Source: Alloalcanivorax venustensis ISO4
Lineage (GTDB): Bacteria; Pseudomonadota; Gammaproteobacteria; Pseudomonadales; Alcanivoracaceae
Assembly (NCBI RefSeq): GCF_015356855.1
Contig: NZ_ARXR01000002.1
Location: 144,701 to 208,700, forward strand
Length of the DNA stretch: 64,000 bases
Direction of reading: 5' to 3'
Made by a program: the position numbers and the translations under genes
In this document: positions 9,792-19,090 of the stretch, piece by piece
Numbering within the stretch: the stretch's first letter is position 1
Layout: each line of letters opens with the position of its first letter
The notes under the pieces: model-generated
The model's input: only the letters and a program-made list of their open reading frames with translations
Database searches by the model: none
What the model was told of the DNA's origin: nothing

Positions 9792-10436
9792 TCAGGGCCG
9801 CCAGCGCAGAAAGTTTTCCAGCAGCTTGAGGCCGGCGTCGGCGCTCTTTTCCGGGTGGAACTGCACCGCGAACACATTGCGCTTGGCGACGGCGGCGGCG
9901 AACGCCAGGCCGTACTCACAGCGGCCGGCCATCTGCTCGTCGGGCACCCCGGTGGCGCAGTAGCTGTGCACGAAGTAGAAGCGGCTGTTGTCGTCGATGC
10001 CCGCCCACAGCGGGTGGTCGTTGACCTGCTGCACCTGGTTCCAGCCCATGTGCGGCACCTTCAGCGGGCGCCCGGTGTCACCCAGGGGCGCGCCGAAAAA
10101 CTGCACCCGACCGGAGAACACACCCAGGCAGTCGATGCCGTCGTTCTCTTCGCTGAAGTCCATCATCGCCTGCATGCCCACGCAGATGCCGAGCACCGGC
10201 TTGTAGGCGTCGATGGCGTCGAGAATCGCCCGGTCCAGGCCGGTTTCGGTGATCACCTTGATGCAGTCGCGGATCGCGCCGACGCCGGGGAACACCACCC
10301 GGTCGGCGGCGCGCACCTGCTCCGGGTCGCCGGTGATCACGATCCGCTGACCGTCGGCGGCCATCTTTTCCAGCGCTTTGCCGGCGGAATGGAGATTGCC
10401 CATGCCGTAGTCGACTACGGCCACGGTTTCGCTCAT
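9792..10436 (-). CDS. hisH: Imidazole glycerol phosphate synthase, glutamine amidotransferase subunit HisH
   Basis: A class I glutamine amidotransferase of 214 residues that supplies ammonia to HisF. The catalytic triad is visible: C85 in GICVGMQ, with H194 and E196 in QFHPEKS. The oxyanion-strand motif PGVGA (50-54) is also present. It lies 17 bases downstream of hisB and is probably co-transcribed with it. Confidence 0.97.
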   Translation of the reverse strand: MSETVAVVDYGMGNLHSAGKALEKMAADGQRIVITGDPEQVRAADRVVFPGVGAIRDCIKVITETGLDRAILDAIDAYKPVLGICVGMQAMMDFSEENDGIDCLGVFSGRVQFFGAPLGDTGRPLKVPHMGWNQVQQVNDHPLWAGIDDNSRFYFVHSYCATGVPDEQMAGRCEYGLAFAAAVAKRNVFAVQFHPEKSADAGLKLLENFLRWRP

Positions 10437-10453
10437 GGGGCGCCTCGAGTGGT

Positions 10454-11059
10454 TTACGGGTTTTCGGTGAGCGTGCCCTTGGTGCTCGGGGTCACGCCGT
10501 CCATGCGCGGATCCGGCTCCACCGCCATGCGCAGGGTGCGCCCGAACGCCTTGAACACGGTCTCGGCCTGGTGGTGGGCGTTCTTGCCGCGCAGATTGTC
10601 GATGTGCACGGTGATCATGGCATGGTTCACCAGCCCCTGGAAAAACTCATAGAACAGGTCCACGTCGAACCCGCCGATCATGCCGCGGGTGAAGTCCACG
10701 TGCATTTCCAGGCCGGGGCGGCCGGACAGGTCGATCACCACCCGCGTCAGGGCCTCGTCCAGGGGCACATAGGCGTGGCCGTAGCGGCGCACGCCCTTCT
10801 TGTCGCCCCAGGCGCGGGCCAGGGCCTGGCCCAGGGTGATGCCGATGTCCTCCACCGTGTGGTGGGCATCGATGTGCAAGTCGCCCTTGGCCTCAATGTC
10901 CAGGTCGATCAGACCGTGGCGGGCCACCTGGTCGAGCATGTGTTCCAGGAACGGCAGGCCGGTATCCAGCTTGCTCACTCCGGTGCCATCGAGATTCACG
11001 CTGACGCGAATCTGGGTCTCCAGGGTGTTTCGCTCCACGGTGGCGCGGCGTTCGCTCAT
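10454..11059 (-). CDS. hisB: Imidazoleglycerol-phosphate dehydratase HisB
   Basis: A 201-residue monofunctional dehydratase without the histidinol-phosphatase domain found in E. coli HisB. It has two tandem half-domains with manganese-binding motifs: EHMLDQ and HHTVED in the first half, and the H-HH-E type motif [12 protein letters not shown] in the second. I chose [14 protein letters not shown] at 11059; the frame is open 23 residues further up but that extension has no family match. It is the first gene of the hisB-H-A-F run, and a TATAAT lies 28 bases upstream. Confidence 0.95.
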   Translation of the reverse strand: MSERRATVERNTLETQIRVSVNLDGTGVSKLDTGLPFLEHMLDQVARHGLIDLDIEAKGDLHIDAHHTVEDIGITLGQALARAWGDKKGVRRYGHAYVPLDEALTRVVIDLSGRPGLEMHVDFTRGMIGGFDVDLFYEFFQGLVNHAMITVHIDNLRGKNAHHQAETVFKAFGRTLRMAVEPDPRMDGVTPSTKGTLTENP

Positions 11060-11086
11060 CGGTACCTCCAGAAAACGGAACCCCGT

Positions 11087-11092
11087 ATTATA
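11087..11092 (-). promoter_or_regulatory. Candidate -10 element upstream of hisB
   Basis: TATAAT on the minus strand sits inside a near-palindrome (CCGTATTATACGG), 28 bases before the hisB start codon. It could serve the divergent GNAT gene as well. I found no good -35 hexamer at 16-18 bases, so this is only a candidate. Confidence 0.4.
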
Positions 11093-11149
11093 CGGCCCTC
11101 GGCGCCCCCTCACCAGCGCGGCGGCCATTTACCGGTTAGCGGAGACACT

Positions 11150-11452
11150 ATGCCGATCAGTCTTGAATTTCATTCCCCCGACGCGGAACTGGCGCAACGC
11201 TTCAGCAAAGTGTTGCGCGACGACCCGGACTACGCCGCCGAACTGGGCCAGGCCCTGGACGCCGGGCGCCCGGTGGCCGCCGCCCATTTCAACGGCGCGC
11301 CGGTGGCGGTGGCGCTGCTCGACGGCGACACCCTGGCGTGGATGGTGGTGCACCCCGCCACCCGCGGACGCGGCGTGGGGCGGGACTTTCTGCGGCTGCT
11401 GGAGAAACATCACGGCGGAGCGCTCGCCCTGCCGGAGAAATGCCGCCGCTAG
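11150..11452 (+). CDS. Short GNAT-fold protein, PanZ/acetyl-CoA-sensor-like
   Basis: A 100-residue protein with a reduced GNAT fold. The acetyl-CoA pyrophosphate loop TRGRGVGRDFL (about 70-80) follows the strand AWMVVHPA. It is shorter than a normal acetyltransferase (about 140-160) and ends soon after the CoA-binding helix. PanZ-type proteins, which sense CoA and control PanD, have a similar core, but a specific assignment is not certain. It is divergent from hisB and convergent with the histidine kinase. Confidence 0.6.
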   Translation: MPISLEFHSPDAELAQRFSKVLRDDPDYAAELGQALDAGRPVAAAHFNGAPVAVALLDGDTLAWMVVHPATRGRGVGRDFLRLLEKHHGGALALPEKCRR

Positions 11453-11455
11453 CGA

Positions 11456-11620
11456 CTGTGCGAGCGGGCCCTGCCCGCGAAAGGGCGGTATAACCGCCCG
11501 GCAGGATTCCAGAAACGGCTATTGGTCGCGCAATCCGGCAGGTCTCTGGAATCCTGCCGGCGGCTGGCGCCGCCCTTTCGCGGGCGGGGCCCGCTCCCAC
11601 AGGGAGATCCGCTCCCACAG
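11456..11620. repeat. REPIN: two inverted REP elements plus a partial third
   Basis: The left arm (11456-11513) and right arm (11545-11602) are inverted copies of a roughly 58-bp REP. They share a CTGTG..GAGCGGGCC head, the GCGAAAGGGCGG core and a GGCAGGATTCCAGA tail, around a 31-base loop. A short duplicate of the head (CCGCTCCCACAG) recurs at 11609-11620. The element fills the gap between the convergent GNAT and histidine-kinase genes. The head also matches the single REP at 1591. Mobilisation would need a RAYT transposase, which is not in this window. Confidence 0.8.
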
Positions 11621-11621
11621 G

Positions 11622-13535
11622 TCAGGCCAGCGGCAAGCGGATCACCAAGGTGAAGCCGCGATCGAGGCCGGCGCTCTCGGCCCAGATGCGGCCGCCGGCC
11701 TGTTCGATCATCACCCGCGCCATGGCCAGTGACAGGCCGTAGCCCTCTTCGTGGTGGCGCGAGCCCATCACGAAGAACGGCTCGAACAGGCTCTCCAGCT
11801 GGTCCGGGCCGGCGCCCCGGCCGCGGTCGCGGATGCGCAGCTCCGCTTCGCCCACCATCACCTCGCTGGTAACGGTGATCTCGCCGCCCGGCGGGCTGAA
11901 GCGGATGGCGTTATCCAAGGCCATGGCCATCACTTCCTGCAGCTCGGTCTCATTGGCGCGCACATACAGATTCGGCGAGATACGGTTGACCACCCTCAGC
12001 GCCAGGCTTTCCAGCGCCCGGGCGCGGGTGGCGAGCAGCGCGTCCAGCATCCACAGGGGCCGGCAGCGGGCCACCAGCGGCGGCGTGCTGCGGTCGGCCA
12101 GGTCGAAGTAGCGCAACGAGGTGCTGACCATGCCCATCAGCCGCTGCTGCCCTTTGCGCACCAGCGCCCAGACATCGCTCTGGTCGGCGCCGGTTTCGCT
12201 GTCGTCCAGGGAATTGGCCGCGCCGATCCAGTTGATCGGCGTGTTCAGCTCATGGCTGACGTACTGCAAAAATGTGGATTTGTCCCGGTTCATCTGCTCG
12301 ATCTCTTCCACGTGACGCTCCAGGTTCTCACGCGCCTCCAGGAACAGCTGGTTGCGCTCACGCTCCAGGAAGCGGATGCGGTCGCCCAGCGCCAGGGACA
12401 GCATCATCACCACCCACAGGGCGCCGAGATGGGGCAACATGCTGATAACCGAGGCGTAGGGGATCCAGTCCAGATTGCCGAGCACGAAGAAGAAGATCAG
12501 CACCAGGAACACGCACCAGGCCGCCACATACAGCCGCGCCGCCCGGTAGCCGCGCGACCACACCATCCAGCCCAGCCAGCTGAACAGCAGCACGGTGATC
12601 AGCACCAGCAGCGTGGACAGGTAATAGGACCAGGGCGGCGCGATCAGCAGCTGCACCACCAGCAACACGGCGACACCGGCCAGGTAGTGGCGGATCACCC
12701 GGTCATAGCGCGGAAAGCGCTGCTTGAGGCCGAGGAAGTGGCGCGAGTACATGGCCAGCGCCGGCGTGCAAATATAGATGCCCAGCCAGTAGTACTCATT
12801 GAGCCGGGGCACCTCCGGCCACACGAACTGCAGCCCGAAGCCGTTGACGTTCAGGTTGAACACCGTGATGCCCACCAGGAACAGCACGAAATACAGGTAG
12901 ACCGGCTCCTTGAGCGACAACGCCAGCAGCGCGTTGTAGACCACCATGATCAGCAGGCAGCCGTAGAACACCCCGTACAGCAGGATGTCCCGGTAGGTGT
13001 ATTCCACCAGCCCGGCGGCGCTGTAGAGCATCGGCGACAAATTGATGGCGCCCTTGCCGCTGACGCGCACATAGTAGGTGTTGGCGCCGGCCAGGTCGGT
13101 GTCGAGGGGGAAGATAAAGGCCCGGTGGTCCATCAGGCGCTGATCGAACGGCAGGGTATCGCCCAGGTCCACCCGCCGGTAGCCGCCGTCTTCAGTGGGC
13201 GCGAACAGACTGATATGGTCAAGGATCGGATAGCGTTCCACCAGGTACCAGCTCTGCCCCCGGACACGGCTGGTATCCAGGGTGAAGCGCAGCCAGATGG
13301 TGCTGCTGGTGAAGCCGAAATTGGGCTCGGTGGCGGTGTTGCGGACGAAGCGCCCGGAAAAGCGGTCGCTCACCTGGCTGAAATCCCAGTGCCCTTCGGG
13401 GTCCACCAGCACCTCCATGGAACGGGCCACGGCCACCTGCTCCTGGTCCGGCTGCGGCGTCACCACCGGCTCGGCGCCGGCCAGCGCGCACCACAGCAAC
13501 CCTATGCAAACCAGGAAATTACGGAACTTTAACAA
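11622..13535 (-). CDS. 7TMR-DISM sensor histidine kinase (orphan)
   Basis: A 637-residue membrane sensor kinase. Order of parts: signal peptide (1-21), a periplasmic 7TMR-DISMED2 carbohydrate-binding-like domain (about 35-170), seven hydrophobic helices (about 185-385), a short coiled coil, HisKA with the phospho-acceptor H428 in SHELNTPIN, and HATPase_c with N box DNAIRFSPPG (541-550), G1 DRGRGAG and G2 EEGYGLSLA. The start is a TTG with GGGGAG 8 bases upstream; it gives the only good signal peptide. No response regulator is adjacent, so partner and output are unknown. The 3' end faces a REPIN. Confidence 0.88.
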   Translation of the reverse strand: MLKFRNFLVCIGLLWCALAGAEPVVTPQPDQEQVAVARSMEVLVDPEGHWDFSQVSDRFSGRFVRNTATEPNFGFTSSTIWLRFTLDTSRVRGQSWYLVERYPILDHISLFAPTEDGGYRRVDLGDTLPFDQRLMDHRAFIFPLDTDLAGANTYYVRVSGKGAINLSPMLYSAAGLVEYTYRDILLYGVFYGCLLIMVVYNALLALSLKEPVYLYFVLFLVGITVFNLNVNGFGLQFVWPEVPRLNEYYWLGIYICTPALAMYSRHFLGLKQRFPRYDRVIRHYLAGVAVLLVVQLLIAPPWSYYLSTLLVLITVLLFSWLGWMVWSRGYRAARLYVAAWCVFLVLIFFFVLGNLDWIPYASVISMLPHLGALWVVMMLSLALGDRIRFLERERNQLFLEARENLERHVEEIEQMNRDKSTFLQYVSHELNTPINWIGAANSLDDSETGADQSDVWALVRKGQQRLMGMVSTSLRYFDLADRSTPPLVARCRPLWMLDALLATRARALESLALRVVNRISPNLYVRANETELQEVMAMALDNAIRFSPPGGEITVTSEVMVGEAELRIRDRGRGAGPDQLESLFEPFFVMGSRHHEEGYGLSLAMARVMIEQAGGRIWAESAGLDRGFTLVIRLPLA

Positions 13536-13635
13536 AACCGGCTCCCCAAAGAGCGATACTTATTATCATGCTTTATCATGCGTTCTAACCGTCGATCCCC
13601 GCCACGGTCTTCACGTTCGGTTGGGTACATTCTAT

Positions 13636-13644
13636 TGCTATAAT
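13636..13644 (+). promoter_or_regulatory. Extended -10 promoter of the AsmA-like gene
   Basis: TGCTATAAT is a perfect extended -10 (TGn plus TATAAT) located 38 bases before the start codon. There is no clear -35, which extended -10 promoters tolerate. Confidence 0.55.
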
Positions 13645-13681
13645 CCCGGCCCTCGGCCCGGGGCGCAAGGAGAGCTGTTCT

Positions 13682-15907
13682 ATGGCACGCGCGATCAAAA
13701 TTTTCCTCATCGTCATCGCCGCTCTGGTGGTCCTGCTGGCGGCGACCGTGTTCGTGGTCACCCAGGTGATCGATCCGAACGATTTCAAGCCGCAGATTCG
13801 TGAACAGGCCATGACCCAGGCCAACCTGGATCTGGAGATCCCCGGCGACCTGGCCTGGCAGTTCTGGCCGTCACTGGGCGTCAGCCTGGGCCGCACCGAG
13901 GCGCGTATCGCCGGCGAGGAAGAGCTGTTCGCGGGCATTAACAGCGCCAGCGTCGGCGTGGCGGTGTGGCCGCTGCTGTTCGGCCAGGTGGAAATGGACG
14001 GCGTCACCCTGGACGGCCTGGAAGTGAACCTGGTGGAAACCGCCGACGGCGCCAACTGGGAGAAGATCGGCCCGCAGGACGGCGCCGAGGAGGAGACCGC
14101 CCCCGCCGAGGAAGAGCAGCCCGGCGAGAGCGGCGGCATGGACATCCCGCTGACCATTCCCAGCGTCGCCATCACCGACGGCAAAATCCGCTACCAGAAC
14201 ACTACCGACGGCACCGACATCCGCGTTGAGCACTTCAACTTCAACGCCCAGGACGTGAGCCTGGAAGAGCCGTTCCCGATGCAGATGTCGCTGCGCTACC
14301 AGGATCAGAGCGACATGCGCGTGGACCTGAACCTGGACACCACCCTGGCCGCCGATCTCGACAACAACCACTTCGTGCTCGACCCGATGACCCTGGACGC
14401 GGACATCGCCGGCATGACCACCAACCCGGTGAGCGTGCACCTGGAGCAGAAGCTGGACGTGAACCTGGATGAGGACCGCGCCCAGATCACCGACCTGCTG
14501 CTGGAAGCGGCCGGCACCCGCACCACCGGTAACGCCACCGTCACCGGCCTGACCGGCGAAATGAAAGTGGCCGGCCAGATCGACACCGAACCGTTCGACG
14601 CCAACGCGGCCCTGGAAGCGATCGGCGAGGAGCCCATCGCCACCAGCGACGACAGCGCCCTCAGCAAGGTGGCCCTGAGCGCCACCCTGGACGGCCCGGC
14701 CAACAGCGTCATGGTCAACCCGCTCAAGGTGACCCTGGACAGCAGCACCCTGAGCGGCAAGGCCGGCCTGGAAAACCTGGAGACCGGCAAGATCGTGTTC
14801 GATCTGAACCTGGACAAGATCACCCTGGACGGCTACCTGCCGCCACAAAGCGACGAGGAAGACAGTGCCGCGGCCAGCGGTGCCGGCGGCGGCACCGGCG
14901 GCAAGGAAGGCGGCACCACCCAGCTCTCCGAAGCGGAGCTGATCCCGGTGGAGAGCCTGCGCCCGCTGCTGCTCGACGGCAGCCTCAAGATCGGTGAGCT
15001 GAACTACGACACCCTCCAGGCCAGCAACATCGTCTTCAACGTCGATGCCAAGGACGGGGTGCTGCGCCTCACCAAGGCCTCCGGCGACACCCTGCAGGGG
15101 GGCTTCAACGCCAGCGGCCACCTGGACGTGTCCGGCAACACGCCGCGCATCAGCTTCAAGCAGAACGTGTCCAGCATGCAGCTGCAGCCGGTGGTCGCCA
15201 TGGCCCTGGATAAGGACCTGGCCAAGGGCATCTTCTCCATGGACCTGGACTTCAGCGCCTCCGGCAACAGCGAAAAAGCGCTGGTCAATTCCGCCAAGGG
15301 CAACGCCAGCATGAATCTGGCCGACGGCACCGTGCGCGGCCTGAACCTTTACGGCACCCTGGTGGGCGGCGTCAACGACATGCTGGGCCGCTTCCAGGGC
15401 CTCAGCGCGCTGATCCCCAACCAGGAATCCGGCAAGCTGCCGGCGGCGCTGTCCGAGGACACCAAGATCATCGACCTGACCACCAAGGCCAGCCTCAACC
15501 AGCAGGTCGCCAACCTGGACAGCCTGGAAGCCAAGCTCGACAAGGGCACCCTCTCCGGTAACGGCTGGATGAACATGCTGACCCAGGAATTCGACCTGAA
15601 AATCGGCATGCAGTCGCCGGAACTGGGCGGCAGCAAATACCTGGAAGACGTCACCTGGCCGCTGCGCTGCCAGGGCAGCCTGGCCGGCAGTCCCGCCAAG
15701 TGGTGCGGCCCGGACCGCGAAGGCTTCGCCAAGATCGCCCAACAAGCCGCCACCAACGCGGCCAAGGGCAAGCTCAAGGAAAAACTGGGCATCGACGCGG
15801 AAGGCGACACCACCGAGGAAGTGCTGAAAAACGCCGCCAAGCAAAAAGCCGAAGAGAAAATCAAGGAAGAGATGGGCGACAAGCTCAAGGGGTTCTTCAA
15901 CCGTTGA
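13682..15907 (+). CDS. AsmA family outer-membrane biogenesis protein
   Basis: A 741-residue AsmA-like protein. It has an N-terminal membrane anchor (about 5-28), the AsmA N-terminal signature (DPNDFKPQI, then [19 protein letters not shown]), a long beta-rich periplasmic part and the AsmA_2 domain near the C-terminus (about 450-690). The tail is charged and helical. AsmA-like proteins belong to the repeating-beta-groove family with Vps13-like features, thought to carry phospholipids between the two membranes. The Glu/Ala linker near 140 and the Gly-rich linker near 400 separate lobes. mutY starts inside its stop codon. Confidence 0.9.
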   Translation: MARAIKIFLIVIAALVVLLAATVFVVTQVIDPNDFKPQIREQAMTQANLDLEIPGDLAWQFWPSLGVSLGRTEARIAGEEELFAGINSASVGVAVWPLLFGQVEMDGVTLDGLEVNLVETADGANWEKIGPQDGAEEETAPAEEEQPGESGGMDIPLTIPSVAITDGKIRYQNTTDGTDIRVEHFNFNAQDVSLEEPFPMQMSLRYQDQSDMRVDLNLDTTLAADLDNNHFVLDPMTLDADIAGMTTNPVSVHLEQKLDVNLDEDRAQITDLLLEAAGTRTTGNATVTGLTGEMKVAGQIDTEPFDANAALEAIGEEPIATSDDSALSKVALSATLDGPANSVMVNPLKVTLDSSTLSGKAGLENLETGKIVFDLNLDKITLDGYLPPQSDEEDSAAASGAGGGTGGKEGGTTQLSEAELIPVESLRPLLLDGSLKIGELNYDTLQASNIVFNVDAKDGVLRLTKASGDTLQGGFNASGHLDVSGNTPRISFKQNVSSMQLQPVVAMALDKDLAKGIFSMDLDFSASGNSEKALVNSAKGNASMNLADGTVRGLNLYGTLVGGVNDMLGRFQGLSALIPNQESGKLPAALSEDTKIIDLTTKASLNQQVANLDSLEAKLDKGTLSGNGWMNMLTQEFDLKIGMQSPELGGSKYLEDVTWPLRCQGSLAGSPAKWCGPDREGFAKIAQQAATNAAKGKLKEKLGIDAEGDTTEEVLKNAAKQKAEEKIKEEMGDKLKGFFNR

Positions 15908-16980
15908 GCACCGCCCCGAACCGCACCACCTTCAGTGACGCCGTGCTGGCCTGGTACGACCAGCACGGCCGTCAGGACCTGCCCTGGCAGCATCCGCGCA
16001 CGCCCTACCGGGTGTGGGTATCGGAAATCATGTTGCAGCAAACCCAGGTCAGCACCGTGATCGGCTACTTTCAGCGCTTCATGGACAGCTTCCCCGACGT
16101 GCGGGCCCTGGCCGACGCCGACGCGGACCAGGTGCTGCATCTGTGGACCGGGCTGGGCTACTACGCCCGCGCCCGCAACCTGCACAAGGCCGCCCGGCAA
16201 CTGGTGGACGAATACGGCGGCGACTTCCCGGACACCGTGGAAGACGTCGCCACCCTGCCCGGTATCGGCCGCTCCACCGCCGGTGCCATCCTGGCGCAGA
16301 GCCGCGGCGTACGCGCGCCGATTCTCGACGGCAACGTCAAACGCCTGCTCAGCCGCCTGCACGCGGTGCCCGGCTGGCCCGGCAAAAAACCGGTGGAGAA
16401 CCGGCTCTGGGAACTGGCCGAGCACTACACCCCGGACCGGCGGCTGGCGGACTACACCCAGGCGGTGATGGACCTGGGCGCCACCCTGTGCACCCGGCGA
16501 CGACCGGACTGCCCCCGTTGCCCGGTGTCGGCCTGGTGCCAGGCGCGCGCCGACGGCAACCCGCAGGACTACCCGGGCCGCAAGCCGGCCAAGGAAAAGC
16601 CGGTGCGCCAGACCCGCATGCTGATTCTGCAACACCCGGACGGCCGCGTCTGGCTGGAGCCGCGCCCGCCCAGCGGCATCTGGGGCGGCCTGTGGTGCTT
16701 CCCGCAGCTCGATCCCGAAGACCGGCAAAGCAGCGCCCTCGCCGAGCGCGGCCTGGACGCCCACGACCAGGAAGCACTGACACCCTTCCGCCACACCTTC
16801 AGCCACTTCCATCTGGACATCGAGCCACTGCTGATCCGGGTGGACACCACCGGCGCCGGTGTGCAGGATGCCCAGGGCCGCTGGATCAGCCCCGCCGACC
16901 CCGGCGAGCTGGGCCTGGCGGCACCGGTCAAAAAGCTACTGGAGCAGTTGCACGGCCCGCGTCAGGCCGGCCTGCTCTAA
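15904..16980 (+). CDS. mutY: A/G-specific adenine glycosylase MutY
   Basis: A base-excision-repair enzyme that removes adenine opposite 8-oxoguanine. The 358-residue form has the catalytic Glu E41 ([10 protein letters not shown]), the helix-hairpin-helix LPGIGRSTA (118-126), the catalytic Asp D142 (LDGNVKR) and a 4Fe-4S loop with C196, C203, C206 and C212 in the exact C-x6-C-x2-C-x5-C spacing. A Nudix-like 8-oxoG recognition domain follows (about 225-350). I place the start at a TTG overlapping the asmA stop (TTGA), which gives the standard length; a GTG 13 codons later is the alternative. Confidence 0.95.
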   Translation: MSTAPNRTTFSDAVLAWYDQHGRQDLPWQHPRTPYRVWVSEIMLQQTQVSTVIGYFQRFMDSFPDVRALADADADQVLHLWTGLGYYARARNLHKAARQLVDEYGGDFPDTVEDVATLPGIGRSTAGAILAQSRGVRAPILDGNVKRLLSRLHAVPGWPGKKPVENRLWELAEHYTPDRRLADYTQAVMDLGATLCTRRRPDCPRCPVSAWCQARADGNPQDYPGRKPAKEKPVRQTRMLILQHPDGRVWLEPRPPSGIWGGLWCFPQLDPEDRQSSALAERGLDAHDQEALTPFRHTFSHFHLDIEPLLIRVDTTGAGVQDAQGRWISPADPGELGLAAPVKKLLEQLHGPRQAGLL

Positions 16981-17002
16981 CCCGCATCGGAGGTGCACCG
17001 CC

Positions 17003-17287
17003 ATGACCCACACCGTCTTCTGCCGCAAGTACCAGCAGGACCTGGAAGGCCTGGAAAAACCGCCCTTCCCCGGCCCCAAGGGCCAGGACATCTACGACAA
17101 CGTGTCCCGGCAGGCCTGGCAGGAATGGCTGCAGCACCAGACCCTGCTGATCAACGAGAAGCACCTGAACGTGATGGACCCCAAGGCCAAGGCCTTTCTG
17201 GACGAGCAACGTGATCGCTTTTTGAACAACGAAAGCGTCGAAAAAGCAGAGGGTTACGTTCCTCCCACAAAAGACGCCAACCAATAG
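17003..17287 (+). CDS. yggX: Probable Fe(2+)-trafficking protein YggX
   Basis: A 94-residue protein matching YggX over its full length, starting [17 protein letters not shown], with conserved C7 and the [16 protein letters not shown] segment. YggX protects iron-sulfur proteins from oxidative damage and is a SoxRS-type stress protein in enterics. It has an AGGTG-type ribosome site and lies 22 bases after mutY, the usual mutY-yggX pairing, which links repair of oxidised DNA with Fe-S protection. Confidence 0.95.
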   Translation: MTHTVFCRKYQQDLEGLEKPPFPGPKGQDIYDNVSRQAWQEWLQHQTLLINEKHLNVMDPKAKAFLDEQRDRFLNNESVEKAEGYVPPTKDANQ

Positions 17288-17297
17288 CCAAGCGCGC

Positions 17298-17326
17298 TTG
17301 ACGGGGCCGGGTCGAGTCGGTTTAAT
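17298..17326 (+). promoter_or_regulatory. Sigma-70 promoter of tRNA-Phe
   Basis: TTGACG (17298-17303) and TTTAAT (17321-17326) are spaced 17 bases apart, with transcription expected a few bases before the tRNA at 17338. A GC-rich stretch follows the -10 (ACGCGCCC), like the discriminators of stable-RNA promoters. Confidence 0.75.
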
Positions 17327-17337
17327 ACGCGCCCAAC

Positions 17338-17413
17338 GCCCGGATAGCTCAGTCGGTAGAGCAGGGGATTGAAAATCCCCGTGTCGGCAGTTCGATTCTG
17401 TCTCCGGGCACCA
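17338..17413 (+). tRNA. tRNA-Phe (anticodon GAA)
   Basis: A 76-base cloverleaf with the 3' CCA encoded. The acceptor stem GCCCGGA pairs with TCCGGGC, the D arm is GCTCAGTCGGTAGAGC, the anticodon stem GGGGA/TCCCC encloses TTGAAAA with GAA at 17371-17373, and the T arm contains GTTCGATTC. It has its own promoter and terminator. Confidence 0.98.
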
Positions 17414-17423
17414 GACTCAAGAA

Positions 17424-17450
17424 AGCCTCGCCTCCCGGCGGGGCTTTTTT
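17424..17450 (+). terminator. Rho-independent terminator of tRNA-Phe
   Basis: The stem AGCCTCGCC/GGCGGGGCT (one G-T wobble) with loop TCCC is followed by six T residues, 10 bases after the tRNA. Confidence 0.9.
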
Positions 17451-17508
17451 ATAAGACAAACTTTTTTTAGGGACAGACCTGCCGGCCCACGCAAGCCGGC
17501 GCCCGCCA

Positions 17509-17526
17509 CTGTCACCGTCCGGTCAC
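17509..17526 (+). promoter_or_regulatory. PHO-box-like direct repeat upstream of the DING pair
   Basis: CTGTCAC CGTC CGGTCAC is a 7-4-7 direct repeat with 11-bp periodicity. The first half fits the PhoB half-site consensus CTGTCA(T/C) at every position and the second at six of seven. It is 242 bases before the first DING-like start codon. Binding is inferred, not shown. Confidence 0.55.
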
Positions 17527-17702
17527 GGCGCTTGCCGTTTCAGTGTCCGCCATACCCTCGCAAAATCAGCGCCTTACCTTCGACTTCGTTCCAACCACTC
17601 ACTCGTCTTGCCGATTCCGGCAAGTGCTGACAAATCAATGCCGCCAAACCGACCAGCAAATTTATTCGTATTGGAACCAAAACGAAATGCGCTCTCGATA
17701 GC

Positions 17703-17745
17703 GTGATTTGTGCGGCACCCGCTGCGGGGATTCATCACAAATCAC
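17703..17745 (+). repeat. Perfect inverted repeat in the 5' leader of the first DING-like gene
   Basis: GTGATTTGTG (17703-17712) is matched by CACAAATCAC (17736-17745) around a 23-base loop that itself can pair (CCCG/CGGG). It ends 22 bases before the ATG, so in RNA it would form a hairpin just ahead of the ribosome site; in DNA it could be an operator. Confidence 0.6.
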
Positions 17746-17767
17746 ACCCAACATCGAGGGATTGAAC

Positions 17768-19069
17768 ATGAACACCATCATCAAGAAGGCGGCCCTGGCC
17801 GCCGCCATCATCAGCGCACCGCTGGCCGCTTCCGCCGCCAATCTGGTAGGCGGCGGCGCCTCTCTGCCCGCTCTGGCTTACGTGGGCACCAACTTCACTG
17901 GCACCGACCCGCAATCTCGTCTGTCTACTACCTTCTCAGACACGCTCCTGACCGCAGGTGACGACAGCTTAGGCGATCCGTACAAGCAAGCGGAGCTCAC
18001 CCAAGGCTCTATCTTCCAAGTGTTCCAAAGCAATAATTCCGGGGACAACGCCTCCTACTGCCAGACCGGCAGCGGCACCGGCAAGCGGGTTCTGGTAGGC
18101 GCCAACGCCCTGAACGCCGACGGCGACTGCCGCGACTACAGCGCCAGCCCGGTGGGCTTCAGCGCACCGGCCGGCCAGACCGATCCGGACTTCGTGGGCT
18201 CCGACGCCCCCCTGACCGCCGACGACGTGACCGCCTTCCTGAACGGCCCGCGCGCCAACCGCCAGGATTTGTTGCAGGTGCCGGCTCTGGGCGCGCTGAT
18301 CGCGCTGCCGCTAAAGCTGGGCAACGACGTGTTCGGTAACCCGATCAGCCGCCCCAACCTGAGCAACGCCCAGGTGTGCGACATCTTCTCCGGCGACGCC
18401 ACCAGCTGGGACCAGATCAACCCCACTTGGCCGAGCCAGCCGATTAACGTGGTCTACCGCTCCGACGGCAGCGGCACCACCTTCGCCTTCACCCAATACC
18501 TGGCCGCCAACTGCAACGGCTCCCAGGTCATCTTCAACACCGATGAAGACTTCGCCGCCGCCGCGCCGGTCGGCGACTACGCCGTCGGCACGCCGGCCAG
18601 CGGCAACGGTGGCATCATCACCGAAGTATCCAGCACCGACTGGTCCGTGGGCTTCGCCAACCTGGCCAACGTTCTGGCCGAGCAAGATCTGGACTACGCC
18701 GATGTGGAAGGCGAAAACCCGGCCAGCACCACGCAAATCGCCTACGACGGCAATGACCTGCTGACCGGCCAGGTACTGGGCGATGTCAACCCGTTCACCG
18801 GTCTGCCGCAGCCCGAGCCGGTATCCGGCATCGACAGCAACTGCGTCCTGGTGATTGACCCGGCCGCTCAGCTCACCGGCGCCTACCCGATCGCCGCCGT
18901 CACCAACCTGCTGACCTACACCGAAGGCCACACCGATCCCCAGGCGCTCAAAGACCTGGTGGACACCGTTGTCAACGGCAACAGCACCCTGCCCACCGGC
19001 TTTGCCCGCCTGGCCACTGGCGCCACGGCATCCAGTAAAGCAGACACCTGCATCAAAACTGATGCCTAA
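17768..19069 (+). CDS. DING/PstS-like secreted phosphate-binding protein, copy 1
   Basis: A 433-residue exported protein with a signal peptide (1-23, ...LAASA). The mature chain begins ANLVGGGASLP, close to the DING signature (DINGGGATLP). Other landmarks of the PstS/DING fold are the QVPALGALIALPL strand, the NAQVCDIFSGDATSWDQI hinge segment and the phosphate loop R231-S-D-G-S-G-T-T, equivalent to Arg135, Ser139, Gly140 and Thr141 of E. coli PstS. No pstCAB genes adjoin it, so it is more likely a secreted or surface phosphate binder or phosphatase of the LapA/DING type than an ABC-transporter part. I took the ATG at 17768 for its signal peptide. Confidence 0.82.
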   Translation: MNTIIKKAALAAAIISAPLAASAANLVGGGASLPALAYVGTNFTGTDPQSRLSTTFSDTLLTAGDDSLGDPYKQAELTQGSIFQVFQSNNSGDNASYCQTGSGTGKRVLVGANALNADGDCRDYSASPVGFSAPAGQTDPDFVGSDAPLTADDVTAFLNGPRANRQDLLQVPALGALIALPLKLGNDVFGNPISRPNLSNAQVCDIFSGDATSWDQINPTWPSQPINVVYRSDGSGTTFAFTQYLAANCNGSQVIFNTDEDFAAAAPVGDYAVGTPASGNGGIITEVSSTDWSVGFANLANVLAEQDLDYADVEGENPASTTQIAYDGNDLLTGQVLGDVNPFTGLPQPEPVSGIDSNCVLVIDPAAQLTGAYPIAAVTNLLTYTEGHTDPQALKDLVDTVVNGNSTLPTGFARLATGATASSKADTCIKTDA

Positions 19070-19090
19070 CCACCGATTCGCTCGGTGAGG

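Larger units (their letters stand above)
17451..17767 (+). other. Long leader/control region of the DING-like genes
   Basis: 317 bases without a gene. It contains a PHO-box-like repeat (17509-17526), a 7-bp inverted repeat CTTGCCG/CGGCAAG with a 4-base loop (17607-17624), and a perfect 10-bp inverted repeat (17703-17745) just before the start codon. Base composition drops after 17580 (AT-rich), unlike the flanking genes. I did not find a convincing -10/-35 pair. Confidence 0.6.
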
